DNA of 52,889 nt from Sphingomonas sp. (GTDB lineage: Bacteria; Pseudomonadota; Alphaproteobacteria; Sphingomonadales; Sphingomonadaceae): NCBI GenBank assembly GCA_025356055.1, contig JANXUU010000146.1:1-52889 (forward strand), read 5' to 3'. Below the pieces are notes generated by a model. It saw nothing but the letters and a program-made list of their open reading frames with translations, ran no database searches and was not told the DNA's origin. Below, piece by piece: positions 37,764 through 47,320 of this stretch (the stretch's first letter is position 1; each line of letters starts with the position of its first letter). A program made the translations under genes and the position numbers.

Positions 37764-39044
37764 ATGACGAAGCTTTCAGGCGGTGGCGACAGCAAGAGCA
37801 CGCTCTACTGTTCGTTCTGCGGCAAATCGCAGCACGAAGTGCGCAAGCTCATCGCCGGGCCGACCGTGTTCATCTGCGACGAATGCGTCGAGCTGTGCAA
37901 CGACATCATCCGCGAGGAGTCGAAGTCGGCGCTGGTCAAGACCCGCGACGGCGTGCCGACCCCGCTCGAAATCTACAAGGTCCTGGACGACTATGTGATC
38001 GGGCAGAGCAAAGCCAAGCGCGTGCTCTCGGTCGCCGTCCACAACCACTACAAGCGGCTCAATCACGGCGCCAAGCACGGCACCGACGTCGAGCTCGCCA
38101 AGTCGAACATCCTGCTTGTCGGTCCGACCGGCTGCGGCAAGACCCTCCTTGCCCAGACGCTTGCCCGAATCCTCGACGTGCCCTTCACCATGGCCGACGC
38201 GACGACGCTGACCGAAGCGGGTTACGTCGGCGAGGATGTCGAGAACATCATCCTCAAATTGCTCCAGGCATCGGACTACAACGTCGAGAAGGCGCAGCGC
38301 GGGATCGTCTACATCGACGAAATCGACAAGATCAGCCGCAAGTCGGACAATCCCTCGATCACCCGCGACGTATCGGGCGAAGGCGTTCAGCAGGCACTGC
38401 TCAAGCTGATGGAGGGCACCACCGCCTCGGTTCCCCCGCAAGGCGGGCGCAAGCATCCGCAGCAGGAGTTCCTCCAGGTCGACACGACCAACATATTGTT
38501 CATCTGCGGCGGCGCGTTCGCCGGGCTCGACAAGATCATCGGCGATCGCCTCCAAGGCAAGTCGATCGGCTTTGGCGCGCACGTTGCCGCCCCCGAAGAT
38601 CGCCGCACCGGCGAGATCCTCAAGAGCTGCGAGCCCGAGGATCTGCTCAAGTTCGGCCTCATCCCCGAATTCGTCGGCCGCCTGCCGGTCATCGCCACGC
38701 TTGAAGACCTCGACGAGGAAGCCCTCGTCAAGATCCTCGTCGAGCCCAAGAACGCGCTGGTTAAGCAATATCAAAAGCTGTTCGACATGGAGGATGTCGA
38801 GCTCGCTTTCTCCGAGGATGCGCTGTCGCTGGTCGCCAAGAAGGCGATCGACCGCCGCACCGGCGCGCGCGGGCTTCGCTCGATCATCGAGGGCATCCTG
38901 CTCGACACGATGTTCGACCTCCCCTCGATGGAAGGCGTCGCCGAGGTCCATGTCGACAAGGACGTCGTGGCCGGCTTGAAAGACCCGGTCCGCGTCTACG
39001 CCGGCAAGGACAAGAAATCCGCCGGCAGCGACGCGGCGGCTTAG
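37764..39044 (+). CDS. clpX: ATP-dependent Clp protease ATPase subunit ClpX
   Basis: AAA+ unfoldase that feeds ClpP, 426 residues. The N-terminal C4 zinc finger (CSFCGKS... ICDECVELC) binds adaptors and substrates. Walker A is [12 protein letters not shown] and Walker [10 protein letters not shown]. The pore-loop tyrosine lies in EAGYVGED, with sensor 2 in GARGLRSI. The ClpP-contact IGF-like loop reads SIGFGAH. ATG 37764 has AAGGATT upstream; the open frame extends further but through leader sequence. The C-terminal tail is Lys/Ala-rich and short. Confidence 0.98.
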   Translation: MTKLSGGGDSKSTLYCSFCGKSQHEVRKLIAGPTVFICDECVELCNDIIREESKSALVKTRDGVPTPLEIYKVLDDYVIGQSKAKRVLSVAVHNHYKRLNHGAKHGTDVELAKSNILLVGPTGCGKTLLAQTLARILDVPFTMADATTLTEAGYVGEDVENIILKLLQASDYNVEKAQRGIVYIDEIDKISRKSDNPSITRDVSGEGVQQALLKLMEGTTASVPPQGGRKHPQQEFLQVDTTNILFICGGAFAGLDKIIGDRLQGKSIGFGAHVAAPEDRRTGEILKSCEPEDLLKFGLIPEFVGRLPVIATLEDLDEEALVKILVEPKNALVKQYQKLFDMEDVELAFSEDALSLVAKKAIDRRTGARGLRSIIEGILLDTMFDLPSMEGVAEVHVDKDVVAGLKDPVRVYAGKDKKSAGSDAAA

Positions 39045-39051
39045 GCTGGTC

Positions 39052-39927
39052 ATGGCAAGCGTTCGCTGGCGTGTAACTCGAGCGATGGGGCCACTGCTCG
39101 AGAGAATACCGCCCTATTTCCAGATTCGCTTATATCATCGGATCAGCGGTGATCCGTTTGTGCAACGCGCGTTCGACGACTCCGTCGTCCGGCGCGTGGC
39201 TCCACATGGATACAGGATGAAGCTGGATCTGCGCGACTGGATGGATCGCTATGTGGCAATCAACGGCCGCTATTATGAGGCCGAGACAACAGCATTATTG
39301 CAGCGCCTCTTGAAACCCGGAATGCTGTTCGTCGATATAGGTGGGAATATCGGTTTCGTTTCCTTGACGGCGGCCCGGCTTGTTGGGACCGAAGGCCGGG
39401 TTGTCTACGTCGAACCTAATTCGCCGCTGGCCGAGCGATTTCAAGAAACACTGGAGGAAAACGGCATTCGCAACGTCGAAGTCCATCAGGTTGCACTAGC
39501 TGAATCCAGCGGAGAGGTAGGATTAGAGTTCGCCGACGGTCATGGTCTGACCCGTGTTATTGATGGCACAGGAACGATCGCAGTCACCGGGGACGAACTC
39601 CTGTCCGGTTTTTCGTCGGTCACGCCAATGCTGATCAAGATCGACGTCGAGGGCTATGAAGAGCGCGTCTTGGCGGGGATGCGCCAGACCATCGCCCGCA
39701 CGAATACCGCTTTCTATATCGAGGTGACCGACGATTGGCTTCGTCGCCAAGGGGGAAGCGCCGCCGGTCTGTTCGAAACAATGATCGGTGGCGGATATCG
39801 CGGCTGGTTGAGTAAAGACACGCCGACCGGATTGAGTTTACTGGAAATCGACCACGTTGGAGACGTTGGTCAGTGCAACATCCTATTTGCCCGAGCGGGC
39901 GATTTCGGTGCTCCTTTTACCGACTAG
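39052..39927 (+). CDS. FkbM-family SAM methyltransferase
   Basis: A 291-residue class I methyltransferase. SAM loop FVDIGGNIGFVSL at about 93-105, VVYVEPNSPLAE for strand 2, and the FkbM signature MLIKIDVEGYEERVLAG at about 197-213. The N-terminal 80 residues are basic and aromatic (IPPYFQIRLYHRI). It lies 7 bp after clpX and would be read through from it. Codon use is less GC-rich at third positions than in clpX (many ATA, TTA and GTT codons), which suggests acquisition. The opposing GT2 and flippase suggest that it methylates a sugar of a surface polysaccharide. Confidence 0.87.
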   Translation: MASVRWRVTRAMGPLLERIPPYFQIRLYHRISGDPFVQRAFDDSVVRRVAPHGYRMKLDLRDWMDRYVAINGRYYEAETTALLQRLLKPGMLFVDIGGNIGFVSLTAARLVGTEGRVVYVEPNSPLAERFQETLEENGIRNVEVHQVALAESSGEVGLEFADGHGLTRVIDGTGTIAVTGDELLSGFSSVTPMLIKIDVEGYEERVLAGMRQTIARTNTAFYIEVTDDWLRRQGGSAAGLFETMIGGGYRGWLSKDTPTGLSLLEIDHVGDVGQCNILFARAGDFGAPFTD

Positions 39928-40694
39928 TGACGATTGATTATAGCGTTGGCGGTGGCTCGTAGACGGCGGTAGGCGGGCCCAATTACCGGGATTGCGTAGG
40001 CCCGTTCAAGCCTTTTGGCGCGAAGCTGAGCATCGTTCAGCGTGAACGGGGTGCCGATGTGGGAAAATGGGTCTGGACCGGCGAGAGCGGCTACGAGCAA
40101 CGTCGGCACCGCTGCGACTCTCCGTTGAAAATCGAGCTCCATTACCGTCATCGGAACTTGCTCGCGGAACCAGCCGACGGAGTCGTGGAAGTTGGGGCGC
40201 TTGACGTTGGGCTGGTCACTATAGGCATAATCGCCGCACCCCTTGGCGTTCCGTGCTGAGCCATAGACCACCAACGACCCTGCCGGGGTTGCCCGACTTT
40301 CCAGCACCGGAAGTTCGGGCCGTGCTCGAAAGCCGACCATGCTGATCGACGGTTCCGCCTCCATCGCCGCGACCGTGTTGCGAAGAAACTCTCCATCGCC
40401 CGCCAGCATGCAGTCGTCCTGCAATGTCAAAATATAGTCGCCCCCCGCCGCCCTGATGCCTGCGTTCTGGTTGGCCCCGAGTCCACTGTTCACGGTCGGA
40501 CGAATTACCTTGTCGAAGGCAAGCTGATCGATGATTGAGCGGTGCCAATCGTCGCTGGCGTCGTCGCAGAGAATCAATTCGAGCCGCTCGCGTGGATAGT
40601 CGACGCGTCGCACGAAGCTTTCGTAGGTGGCGACGAGCGTATGCGCGCGATTATAGGTGATGAATAGCACGCTCACCAACGGGAGTTCAGTCAC
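39924..40694 (-). CDS. family 2 glycosyltransferase
   Basis: A 256-residue GT-A transferase: VSVLFITYNRAHTL at the start, LILCDDASDD for the nucleotide-sugar Asp, NAGIRAAGGDYILTLQDD giving the DxD-like metal motif, and a C-terminal basic region. No membrane helix is seen. The start is GTG 40694, overlapping the flippase stop by 8 bp, so it is the second gene of a flippase-GT2 unit. It likely adds a sugar to a lipid-linked oligosaccharide. Its stop overlaps the FkbM stop (CTAG). Confidence 0.87.
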   Translation of the reverse strand: MTELPLVSVLFITYNRAHTLVATYESFVRRVDYPRERLELILCDDASDDWHRSIIDQLAFDKVIRPTVNSGLGANQNAGIRAAGGDYILTLQDDCMLAGDGEFLRNTVAAMEAEPSISMVGFRARPELPVLESRATPAGSLVVYGSARNAKGCGDYAYSDQPNVKRPNFHDSVGWFREQVPMTVMELDFQRRVAAVPTLLVAALAGPDPFSHIGTPFTLNDAQLRAKRLERAYAIPVIGPAYRRLRATANAIINRH

Positions 40695-42237
40695 GCACTA
40701 TCTCCTTCGAAGGGATCAGGCGCCGCATGAGGAACAGGAGTATCGGACCCGCGACCAGCGCGGTCACCACGCTCGCGACAAGCAACCCCGTCTTACCGCC
40801 TGAAAGACGCTGAACAAACAGCGACAGGGCAAGCGTCACGGCCCCTGCGCTTATCACGATCAGCAGGTCCGGCAATACCCCCCTGGTGGCGGCGGGACCG
40901 ATCATGCGCCGCGCAGCGAGCGTGATGATCGGCGCCATGAACACGACTTCGGCGATCGACAGCGCGAGCGACAGGCGAAGCGTCATCGAGTTTATCGGCA
41001 GGAACAGGGCGAGCAGCGCGGCGGCGATGGTCTGAGCAACCACGGCGATCGCGAACGATCCGGGTCGATGGCCATAGGTCAGGAGGGGGAGGTTCAGCTG
41101 TAAGCCGGGCACGATCACTAGCGGCGCCAGCATGATGGCGAGCAGTAGTGGGTCATATACTACTCCGGATCCTGCCCACAGATGAAGCAGCACTCCGCCC
41201 CACGCCCACAGCAAGGCGCAGCCGACGCCGAACGCAAACGCGATCAGCGTCGCCAACTTGCGATAGCTGGCTTGCAGTTCGTCATGGCGCGACTGGGTTT
41301 CGAGCCTGCTCAATTCCATGCCCAGAATAAAGGTTACCCGCTGCGACAGGCTGCGCACGGTATTGGCGATGGTGCGCAGCAGGACATAGCCGGCAAGCAC
41401 TCCTTGCGCCGCGCGCGAGCCGATCATCAGGATCGGTACCTGGGTCAGCACGATCGACGGCAGGAAGCCCGAGGCGAACAAGATCGATTCACGTAATGCG
41501 CGGTGTGTAGTAATTGCCTCCGGGCGACGCCAGCTCCAAGCGAAGCGCGGAAAGCGCTTCGCCACGTCGATCGGAATGACGATAACGTTCGCGATCACCG
41601 TCGCCAGGAGCATCGCCACCGCCAGCGCGGTCATGGAACGGAATACCACAAGGGCAGCGATCGAAACCCCGATCCGCAACAGGTCGCCACCCGAACTGAT
41701 CACTGTTCCCCAACCGAAGGCCATGTTCGCGCGGTAGGCGCCGCTGCTATTGGTCGCCGCCAACTTCACGGCAATTGCACCGCCCAGGCACAGCGCGACT
41801 AGCTGCTCACCAGCGTCCAGCGGCGGGTTCATGCCCAGCCAGATTTGCAATGGGGCGACCATCGCGACAGCAGTCGTCAAGCCCATAACGAGCATCCCGA
41901 GCAGCGCGAAAATGCTGTTCGATTGACGAAATATTGCCACCGCCTGATCGATATCGCCGCGGTGCGCCGCGCGCGACATGCGATTGCTGAAGGTAATTTG
42001 CGTGCCGAGATCGACCATCGTCAGCAATGTCATCGTCGCGCTGATCAGCGACCAGCGTTCAAACTGGGCAACCCCCAGCCGTTGCACCAACAGCGCGGTG
42101 AGGAAGATACGCTCGATCAGCTGCGACAAGATCGGTACCGACTGCGAGCCCAGGTCGAGAAGGGGACGGCGCAATCGAACTTCCGATTCTGTGGTGTTGT
42201 AGAGAGACTTGGCGTCTGTGGCGCCTGCATCGCGCAT
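40687..42237 (-). CDS. polysaccharide flippase-like membrane protein (MATE/Wzx fold)
   Basis: A 516-residue polytopic inner-membrane protein with about 12-14 hydrophobic helices (for example AIFALLGMLVMGLTTAVAMV and LPINSMTLRLSLALSIAEVV). The N-terminal LLDLGSQSVPILSQLIERIF and LVDLGTQITFSNRM resemble Wzx/MurJ-like lipid-linked oligosaccharide flippases. The start is ATG 42237. It is divergent from lon (about 90 bp). With the downstream GT2 and the FkbM gene it forms a minimal polysaccharide cassette without a polymerase or ligase. Function is by fold and context. Confidence 0.8.
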   Translation of the reverse strand: MRDAGATDAKSLYNTTESEVRLRRPLLDLGSQSVPILSQLIERIFLTALLVQRLGVAQFERWSLISATMTLLTMVDLGTQITFSNRMSRAAHRGDIDQAVAIFRQSNSIFALLGMLVMGLTTAVAMVAPLQIWLGMNPPLDAGEQLVALCLGGAIAVKLAATNSSGAYRANMAFGWGTVISSGGDLLRIGVSIAALVVFRSMTALAVAMLLATVIANVIVIPIDVAKRFPRFAWSWRRPEAITTHRALRESILFASGFLPSIVLTQVPILMIGSRAAQGVLAGYVLLRTIANTVRSLSQRVTFILGMELSRLETQSRHDELQASYRKLATLIAFAFGVGCALLWAWGGVLLHLWAGSGVVYDPLLLAIMLAPLVIVPGLQLNLPLLTYGHRPGSFAIAVVAQTIAAALLALFLPINSMTLRLSLALSIAEVVFMAPIITLAARRMIGPAATRGVLPDLLIVISAGAVTLALSLFVQRLSGGKTGLLVASVVTALVAGPILLFLMRRLIPSKEIVRD

Positions 42238-42329
42238 TAACAAGCGGCCAGCTTGGTCGGCCGTTCATCCTATCGTGTTGGTCCGCCGCCGCTTAGCCCG
42301 CCGTTGCGTTGCCCCGATGCTGCTCCCAT

Positions 42330-44738
42330 ATGTCGATCATGACTCAAAGCCTCCCGATCCTGCCCCTGCGCGACATCGTCGTGTTTCCCCATCGCATCGT
42401 TCCCTTGTTCGTCGGCCGCGAAAAGTCGGTGGCCGCGCTCGAGGCGGCGATGGGCAGCGACAAGGAGCTGTTCCTCGTCGCCCAGCTCGACCCCGCCGAG
42501 GACGATCCCGATCGCGACCAGCTTTACGACCTCGGCGTTGTCGCCACCGCGATGCAGCTGCTCAAGCTGCCCGACGGTACCGTCCGCGTGCTGGTCGAGG
42601 GCGTGCGCCGTGCGCGGCTGTTATCGCTTGGCGTCGCTCCCGAAGGGCATCAGGTCGCCGAGATCGAGGATGTCGCCGACCTCGACGCCGAGGGACCCGA
42701 GGCCAATGCGCTGATGCGCTCGGTGATCGACCAGTTCGACAATTATGCCAAGCTCAACAAGCGCTTGCCGGCCGAAACGTCGATGCAGCTTGGCGAGATC
42801 GAGGATCCCTCGACGCTTGCCGACGCGGTTGCTTCGAACCTGTCGATCAAGGTGTCGGACAAGCAGGCGCTGCTCGCCGAGCTCCATCCCTCGCGCCGCC
42901 TCGAGATGGTGTTCGCCTTCATGGAGGGCGAGCTTGGCGTGCTTCAGGTCGAGAAGAAGATCCGCAGCCGGGTCAAGCGCCAGATGGAAAAGACCCAGCG
43001 CGAATATTATCTCAACGAGCAGTTGAAGGCGATCCAGCGCGAACTCGGCAACGAAGGTGAGGAGGGCGCCGACGAGCTCGTCGAGCTTGCGCAAAAGATC
43101 CGCAAGACCCGCCTCAGCAAGGAAGCGCGCACCAAGGCCAATGGCGAGCTCAAGAAGCTCAAGGGCATGGCGCCGATGTCCGCCGAAGCGACCGTTGCGC
43201 GCAACTATCTCGACGTGCTGCTCGGACTGCCGTGGGGCAAGAAGTCGAAGCTCAAGCGCGATATCGCCGAAGCGCAGGCGATCCTCGACGAGGATCATTA
43301 TGGGCTCGAGAAGGTCAAGGACCGGATCGTCGAATATCTCGCGGTTCAGGCGCGCACCAACAAGCTCAAGGGCCCGATCCTGTGCCTCGTCGGGCCTCCG
43401 GGTGTCGGCAAGACCAGCCTCGGCCGCTCGATCGCGCGCGCGACCGGGCGCGAATTTGTTCGCCAGTCGCTTGGCGGCGTTCGCGACGAGGCCGAGATTC
43501 GCGGTCACCGCCGCACCTACATCGGTTCGCTCCCGGGCAAGATCATGTCGAACCTCAAGAAGGCCGGCACCTCGAACCCGCTGTTCCTGCTCGACGAAAT
43601 CGACAAGCTCGGCCAGGATTTCCGCGGCGATCCCGCATCGGCGCTCCTGGAAGTGCTCGACCCCGAACAGAACGCCAAGTTCCAAGACCATTATCTCGAG
43701 CTCGATTACGACCTTAGCGACATCATGTTCGTCACGACGGCCAACTCGCTCGACATGCCGCAGGCCTTGCTCGACCGGATGGAGATCATCCGCCTCGAGG
43801 GCTATACCGAGGACGAGAAGGTCGAGATCGCCAACCGCCACCTCATTCCCAAGCAGATCGAGGCGCATGGCCTGACCGAGGGCGAACTGACCTTCGCCGA
43901 CAGCGGGCTGCGCTCGATCCTGCGCCACTACACCCGCGAAGCCGGCGTCCGCACGCTCGAGCGCGAGCTCGCCAAGGTCGCGCGCAAATCGCTTCGCCAG
44001 ATCCTCGAGAAGAAGCGCGAGAGCGTCACGCTGACCGCCGACAACATCGGCGAATATCTCGGAGTCACCCGCTACCGCTACGGCGTCGGCGAGGAAGAAG
44101 ATCAGGTCGGCGCAGTCACCGGGCTCGCCTGGACCGAGGTCGGCGGCGAATTGCTTACGATCGAGGCGGTCACTGTTCCCGGCAAGGGCGCGATCAAGAC
44201 CACCGGCAAGCTTGGCGACGTAATGCAGGAGTCGATCGCGACCGCGATGAGCTTCGTCAAGGCGCGCTCACCGTCTTACGGGGTCAAGCCGTCGATCTTC
44301 GCGCGCAAGGACATTCACGTCCATTTGCCCGAGGGCGCGGTCCCGAAAGACGGGCCCTCGGCAGGAATAGGAATGGTCACGGCGATGATCTCGACGCTCA
44401 CCGGCATCCCGGTGCGGCGCGATATCGCCATGACTGGCGAAGTCACGCTGCGCGGCCGCGTGCTGCCGATCGGCGGGCTTAAGGAGAAATTGCTCGCCGC
44501 TTTGCGCGGGGGAATCACCACGGTGCTGATCCCGGCCGAGAATGAAAAGGACCTCGCCGAGATCCCGGCCTCGGTGAAGGACGCGCTGACGATCATTCCT
44601 GTGGCGCATGTCGATGAGGTGCTGGCGCGCGCCATGGCGACCCCGTTGGTACCGATCGAGTGGACCGAAGCCGATGAGCATGCGGTCGAAGCCGCTCATG
44701 CTCAGAGCGTGGGGCAGGGGGCCGCAATTCGCCACTGA
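42330..44738 (+). CDS. lon: ATP-dependent Lon protease
   Basis: AAA+ serine-lysine protease, about 802 residues. LAN substrate-binding domain ([13 protein letters not shown]), a long helical region, Walker [14 protein letters not shown], Walker [12 protein letters not shown], then the protease domain with [11 protein letters not shown] (nucleophilic Ser) and [11 protein letters not shown] (catalytic Lys). Two close starts, ATG 42330 and ATG 42339, are equally possible; neither has a clear ribosome-binding site. It degrades misfolded and short-lived regulators. hupB follows 101 bp later, the usual order in alphaproteobacteria. Confidence 0.97.
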   Translation: MSIMTQSLPILPLRDIVVFPHRIVPLFVGREKSVAALEAAMGSDKELFLVAQLDPAEDDPDRDQLYDLGVVATAMQLLKLPDGTVRVLVEGVRRARLLSLGVAPEGHQVAEIEDVADLDAEGPEANALMRSVIDQFDNYAKLNKRLPAETSMQLGEIEDPSTLADAVASNLSIKVSDKQALLAELHPSRRLEMVFAFMEGELGVLQVEKKIRSRVKRQMEKTQREYYLNEQLKAIQRELGNEGEEGADELVELAQKIRKTRLSKEARTKANGELKKLKGMAPMSAEATVARNYLDVLLGLPWGKKSKLKRDIAEAQAILDEDHYGLEKVKDRIVEYLAVQARTNKLKGPILCLVGPPGVGKTSLGRSIARATGREFVRQSLGGVRDEAEIRGHRRTYIGSLPGKIMSNLKKAGTSNPLFLLDEIDKLGQDFRGDPASALLEVLDPEQNAKFQDHYLELDYDLSDIMFVTTANSLDMPQALLDRMEIIRLEGYTEDEKVEIANRHLIPKQIEAHGLTEGELTFADSGLRSILRHYTREAGVRTLERELAKVARKSLRQILEKKRESVTLTADNIGEYLGVTRYRYGVGEEEDQVGAVTGLAWTEVGGELLTIEAVTVPGKGAIKTTGKLGDVMQESIATAMSFVKARSPSYGVKPSIFARKDIHVHLPEGAVPKDGPSAGIGMVTAMISTLTGIPVRRDIAMTGEVTLRGRVLPIGGLKEKLLAALRGGITTVLIPAENEKDLAEIPASVKDALTIIPVAHVDEVLARAMATPLVPIEWTEADEHAVEAAHAQSVGQGAAIRH

Positions 44739-44764
44739 TTGCCGGAAAAGTGCGGCTGGCGGCT

Positions 44765-44793
44765 TTGACTTCCACCACGGTCTGATCTTAACA
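44765..44793 (+). promoter_or_regulatory. candidate hupB promoter
   Basis: TTGACT (44765-44770) and TTAACA (44788-44793) are spaced 17 bp and lie 46 bp before the hupB start, giving a leader of roughly 40 nt. The -35 is nearly consensus, the -10 fair. This matches a separately expressed abundant HU gene downstream of lon. Confidence 0.5.
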
Positions 44794-44839
44794 GCGAACA
44801 GGTGCGCTGCGTAACGCGCGTGTTGAGGAGCGTTGGCCA

Positions 44840-45112
44840 ATGAACAAGCAGGAACTCATTACCCAGGTCGCCGATCGCGCAGGGCTGACCCGGAACGATG
44901 CGAGCCGGGCGATCGAAACGATGCTCGACCTGGTCACCGCGACGCTCAAGCGGGGCGACGAGGTAAGGCTGGTCGGCTTCGGCAATTTCTCGGTCACCCG
45001 GCGCAAGGCGTCGATCGGCCGCAACCCGCGCACCGGCGAGCCGATGCAGATCGACTCGAGCGCTCAACCCAAGTTTCGTCCGGGGAAAATTCTGAAGGAC
45101 GCGGTCCGCTAG
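44840..45112 (+). CDS. hupB: HU-family DNA-binding protein
   Basis: Histone-like nucleoid protein that bends DNA, 90 residues, the exact family length. N-terminal MNKQELITQVADRAGLTR, the central VRLVGFGNFSVTRRKA beta strands, and the arm motif GRNPRTGEPMQI, whose proline (RNP) inserts into DNA. GAGGAG lies upstream. It closes the tig-clpP-clpX-lon-hupB series. Confidence 0.97.
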   Translation: MNKQELITQVADRAGLTRNDASRAIETMLDLVTATLKRGDEVRLVGFGNFSVTRRKASIGRNPRTGEPMQIDSSAQPKFRPGKILKDAVR

Positions 45113-45128
45113 CGGGGTCAGGCTAGAC

Positions 45129-45142
45129 AGGGATTCGTCCCT
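45129..45142 (+). other. small UUCG hairpin after hupB
   Basis: AGGGA, loop TTCG, TCCCT: a 5-bp stem with the very stable UUCG tetraloop, 17 bp after the hupB stop. There is no T-run. It may protect the hupB mRNA 3' end or separate it from tRNA-Val. Confidence 0.35.
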
Positions 45143-45170
45143 CGCCTAAGCGCCAACCCGCGACGAGCAT

Positions 45171-45245
45171 GGGCGCGTAGCTCAGTGGTAGAGCACACCC
45201 TTCACACGGGTGGGGTCGCAGGTTCAATCCCTGCCGCGCCCACCA
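45171..45245 (+). tRNA. tRNA-Val(CAC)
   Basis: A 75-nt cloverleaf: acceptor GGGCGCG/CGCGCCC, D stem GCTC/GAGC, anticodon stem CACCC/GGGTG with loop TTCACAC (anticodon CAC, codon GUG), T stem GCAGG/CCTGC with TTCAATC loop, and encoded CCA. All stems pair perfectly. Confidence 0.97.
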
Positions 45246-45277
45246 TGCTCCGCAAGCTCTACCAGCCGTGGGTCCTC

Positions 45278-45997
45278 CTACCGCAGATAGTCCGCACGAA
45301 AACTCGCGACTCGCTGCAACTCGGCCCAATCGTCGAAGAAGATTTCGCGTCCCTTGCGGTGGATCAGTCCCTGCCGCTCGAGATCGGCGAACACGCGGTT
45401 GACGTTGACCGAGGTATGCCCGGTGATGTCGGCGATCTGTTGCTGGGTGAATGGGTTTATCAGCGACTGCTTCGCAACATCCACGTGGCTCCGCTCGACT
45501 GTCTCGCAGAGCAGATGCGTCACGCGCGCGGTCGAATCGCGCCGTCCACAATTGACCAGCCATTCATAGCTGATCGCCGAATGACGCTCCATTAGCTGCA
45601 TGAAAAAGCGCGAATATTCGGCGTCGCTATCCACCACCGCGGCGAAGTCCTCGCGCTTGCCGATCAGAACTTCGCTGCGCACGATCGCCTGAACGCCATA
45701 GTCCGCAGACCCCTGACGCGGTAAAATACCGTCGCCGACAAAGCGCAGCGCGACGATCTGGCGCCGGCCATTGCCATCGGACTTATACTTGCTGAGCAGG
45801 CCCGAGCGCACGAACATCACTTCGTCGCGAGCGACTCCGGGTTCGCGAAACGGGCGACGCGGCAGAACCGTCACCTGGCGTTGCGGCATCTGTTCGAACC
45901 GCTTCGCCAGCGCGGGCTTCAGCCCGGCCGCAGTCAATGTTTCGGCAAGCCCAGCCCCGACTTTCGCGTCGATGGGCACAGTGGCGCTCGTGGCCAT
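45278..45997 (-). CDS. Crp/Fnr-family transcription regulator
   Basis: A 239-residue regulator. An N-terminal cyclic-nucleotide-binding-like beta-roll (about 35-140: GLLSKYKSDGNGRRQIVALRF) is followed by a dimerisation helix and a C-terminal winged helix (about 165-225). The recognition part is NPFTQQQIADITGHTSVNVNRVFADLERQGLI. No N-terminal FNR-type cysteine cluster is present, so an oxygen-sensing iron-sulfur role is unlikely; the effector is unknown. ATG 45997 has AGAGGA nine bases upstream. It lies between tRNA-Val and tRNA-His, transcribed against both. Confidence 0.9.
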   Translation of the reverse strand: MATSATVPIDAKVGAGLAETLTAAGLKPALAKRFEQMPQRQVTVLPRRPFREPGVARDEVMFVRSGLLSKYKSDGNGRRQIVALRFVGDGILPRQGSADYGVQAIVRSEVLIGKREDFAAVVDSDAEYSRFFMQLMERHSAISYEWLVNCGRRDSTARVTHLLCETVERSHVDVAKQSLINPFTQQQIADITGHTSVNVNRVFADLERQGLIHRKGREIFFDDWAELQRVASFRADYLR

Positions 45998-46164
45998 AAT
46001 CGTTTTTCCTCTGCCCCGCCGCAAATGTGGGCCGGTGCGGGCAACAAGGCAAGTCAAGGATTAATACGTAGCGGGTGAAGGTCATACGGGGGTCGATGCC
46101 TCCTCTCGCTTGCCATCCGCGCCCCCCGCGCATAAGAACCGCCCGCGTTCATTGAGCGCATCGT

Positions 46165-46242
46165 GGCGATCGTAGCTCAGTTGGTTAGAGCATCGGTTTG
46201 TGGTACCGAGGGTCGCGGGTTCAAGCCCCGTCGATCGCCCCA
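46165..46242 (+). tRNA. tRNA-His(GTG)
   Basis: Cloverleaf with acceptor GCGATCG/CGATCGC, an extra 5' G (position -1, base 46165) facing C73 as in all bacterial tRNA-His, anticodon stem TCGGT/ACCGA with loop TTGTGGT (anticodon GTG), T loop TTCAAGC and encoded CCA. D loop of the longer GTTGGTTA type. Confidence 0.96.
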
Positions 46243-46273
46243 TTTTCCATTGTCGACAGGGCGTTACTCTGAC

Positions 46274-47320
46274 ATGCAGACCCCGTGGGGCTTTCCCGAT
46301 TTCGACGCGCACGAAGCGCTCCACCTGATCCATGACGAGGCCACTGGGCTACGCGCGATCATCGCGGTCCATTCGACCCACCTCGGGCCAGCCGCTGGCG
46401 GCACGCGCTTCTGGCACTATGCCGATGACGCCGACGCGCTGACCGACGCGTTGCGCCTGTCGCGCGGGATGAGCTTCAAGAACGCCATGGCCGGTCTCCC
46501 GCTGGGCGGCGGCAAGGCGGTCATTCTCGCGCCCGAGGATCGCAAGAAAACTCCCGAGCAACTCGCCGCCTTCGGGCTGGCGATCGACCGGCTCGGCGGG
46601 CAATATGTCACTGCCGAAGACGTCGGCATGAGCGTCAACGACATGATTGAGATCGCCCGCAAGACGCGCTTCGTCGCCGGGCTCCCCGTTGCCGGTGGCG
46701 CGGTGGGCGGCGATCCCGGGCCGCACACTTCACTCGGCGTTTTTCTTGGGATTAAGGCCGCGGTCAGGCGCGCGCTCGGCAAGGACAGCGTCGCGGGTCT
46801 CCACATCGCGCTTCAGGGCGCGGGCAGCGTCGCCAGTGGAGTCGCGATGCACGCCGCCGCCGAGGGCGCGAAACTGACCATTGCCGACGTCGATGCCTCC
46901 CGTGCCCAGGCGCTCGCTACCCAGGTCGGCGGCAAGGTCGTCGATCCCGCCGAAATTCTTGCCCTCGATGCCGATCTCGTCAGCCCATGCGCACTCGGCG
47001 CGATTCTGACCGAACAGTCGATCGCTGCGCTCAACGCCCCGATCGTCGCCGGAGGTGCCAACAACCAGCTCGCCACCTTGCAGGACGGCGAAGCGATCCA
47101 CGCCCGCGGCATCCTCTACGCCCCCGACTATGTCATCAACGCCGGCGGCATCATCAATGTCTCGACCGAATTTGTCCACGACGGCGATGCCAGCCTGGTG
47201 CGCCAGCGGATCGAGGCAATTCCCGGTCGGCTCGAGCAGATCTGGGCCGACAGCGTGGCCTCGGGCCGCAACCCCGCCGCGGTGGCCGACGCCATGGCGC
47301 TGGCGTTGATCGGACGCTGA
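46274..47320 (+). CDS. Glu/Leu/Phe/Val dehydrogenase family enzyme
   Basis: NAD-dependent oxidative deaminase of branched-chain or aromatic amino acids, 348 residues, matching leucine/phenylalanine dehydrogenases (~350-365) rather than glutamate dehydrogenase (~420). The catalytic Lys is in AGLPLGGGKAVI (Lys81). The Gly-rich substrate loop GPAAGGTRFW comes earlier, and AEDVGMSVNDM with its Asp further on. The Rossmann part starts ALQGAGSVASGVAMH (GxGxxxxG) and an acidic IADVDAS favours NAD. The frame is open upstream through tRNA-His, but ATG 46274 gives the normal N-terminus. The best substrate cannot be fixed. Confidence 0.9.
   Translation: MQTPWGFPDFDAHEALHLIHDEATGLRAIIAVHSTHLGPAAGGTRFWHYADDADALTDALRLSRGMSFKNAMAGLPLGGGKAVILAPEDRKKTPEQLAAFGLAIDRLGGQYVTAEDVGMSVNDMIEIARKTRFVAGLPVAGGAVGGDPGPHTSLGVFLGIKAAVRRALGKDSVAGLHIALQGAGSVASGVAMHAAAEGAKLTIADVDASRAQALATQVGGKVVDPAEILALDADLVSPCALGAILTEQSIAALNAPIVAGGANNQLATLQDGEAIHARGILYAPDYVINAGGIINVSTEFVHDGDASLVRQRIEAIPGRLEQIWADSVASGRNPAAVADAMALALIGR

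Noticed and set aside
37776-39053. A 425-codon open frame antisense to clpX.
   Set aside because: Mirror of clpX codons; Asp/Glu/Val-rich translation without family features.
39052-42237. Genomic island with integrase or attachment sites.
   Set aside because: No integrase, transposase, tRNA junction or flanking repeat was found; only codon use hints at transfer.
42621-43928. A 435-codon open frame antisense to lon.
   Set aside because: Same shadow effect; no ribosome-binding site or domain.
46163-46273. Extension of the amino-acid dehydrogenase through tRNA-His.
   Set aside because: The extension is simply translated tRNA sequence.
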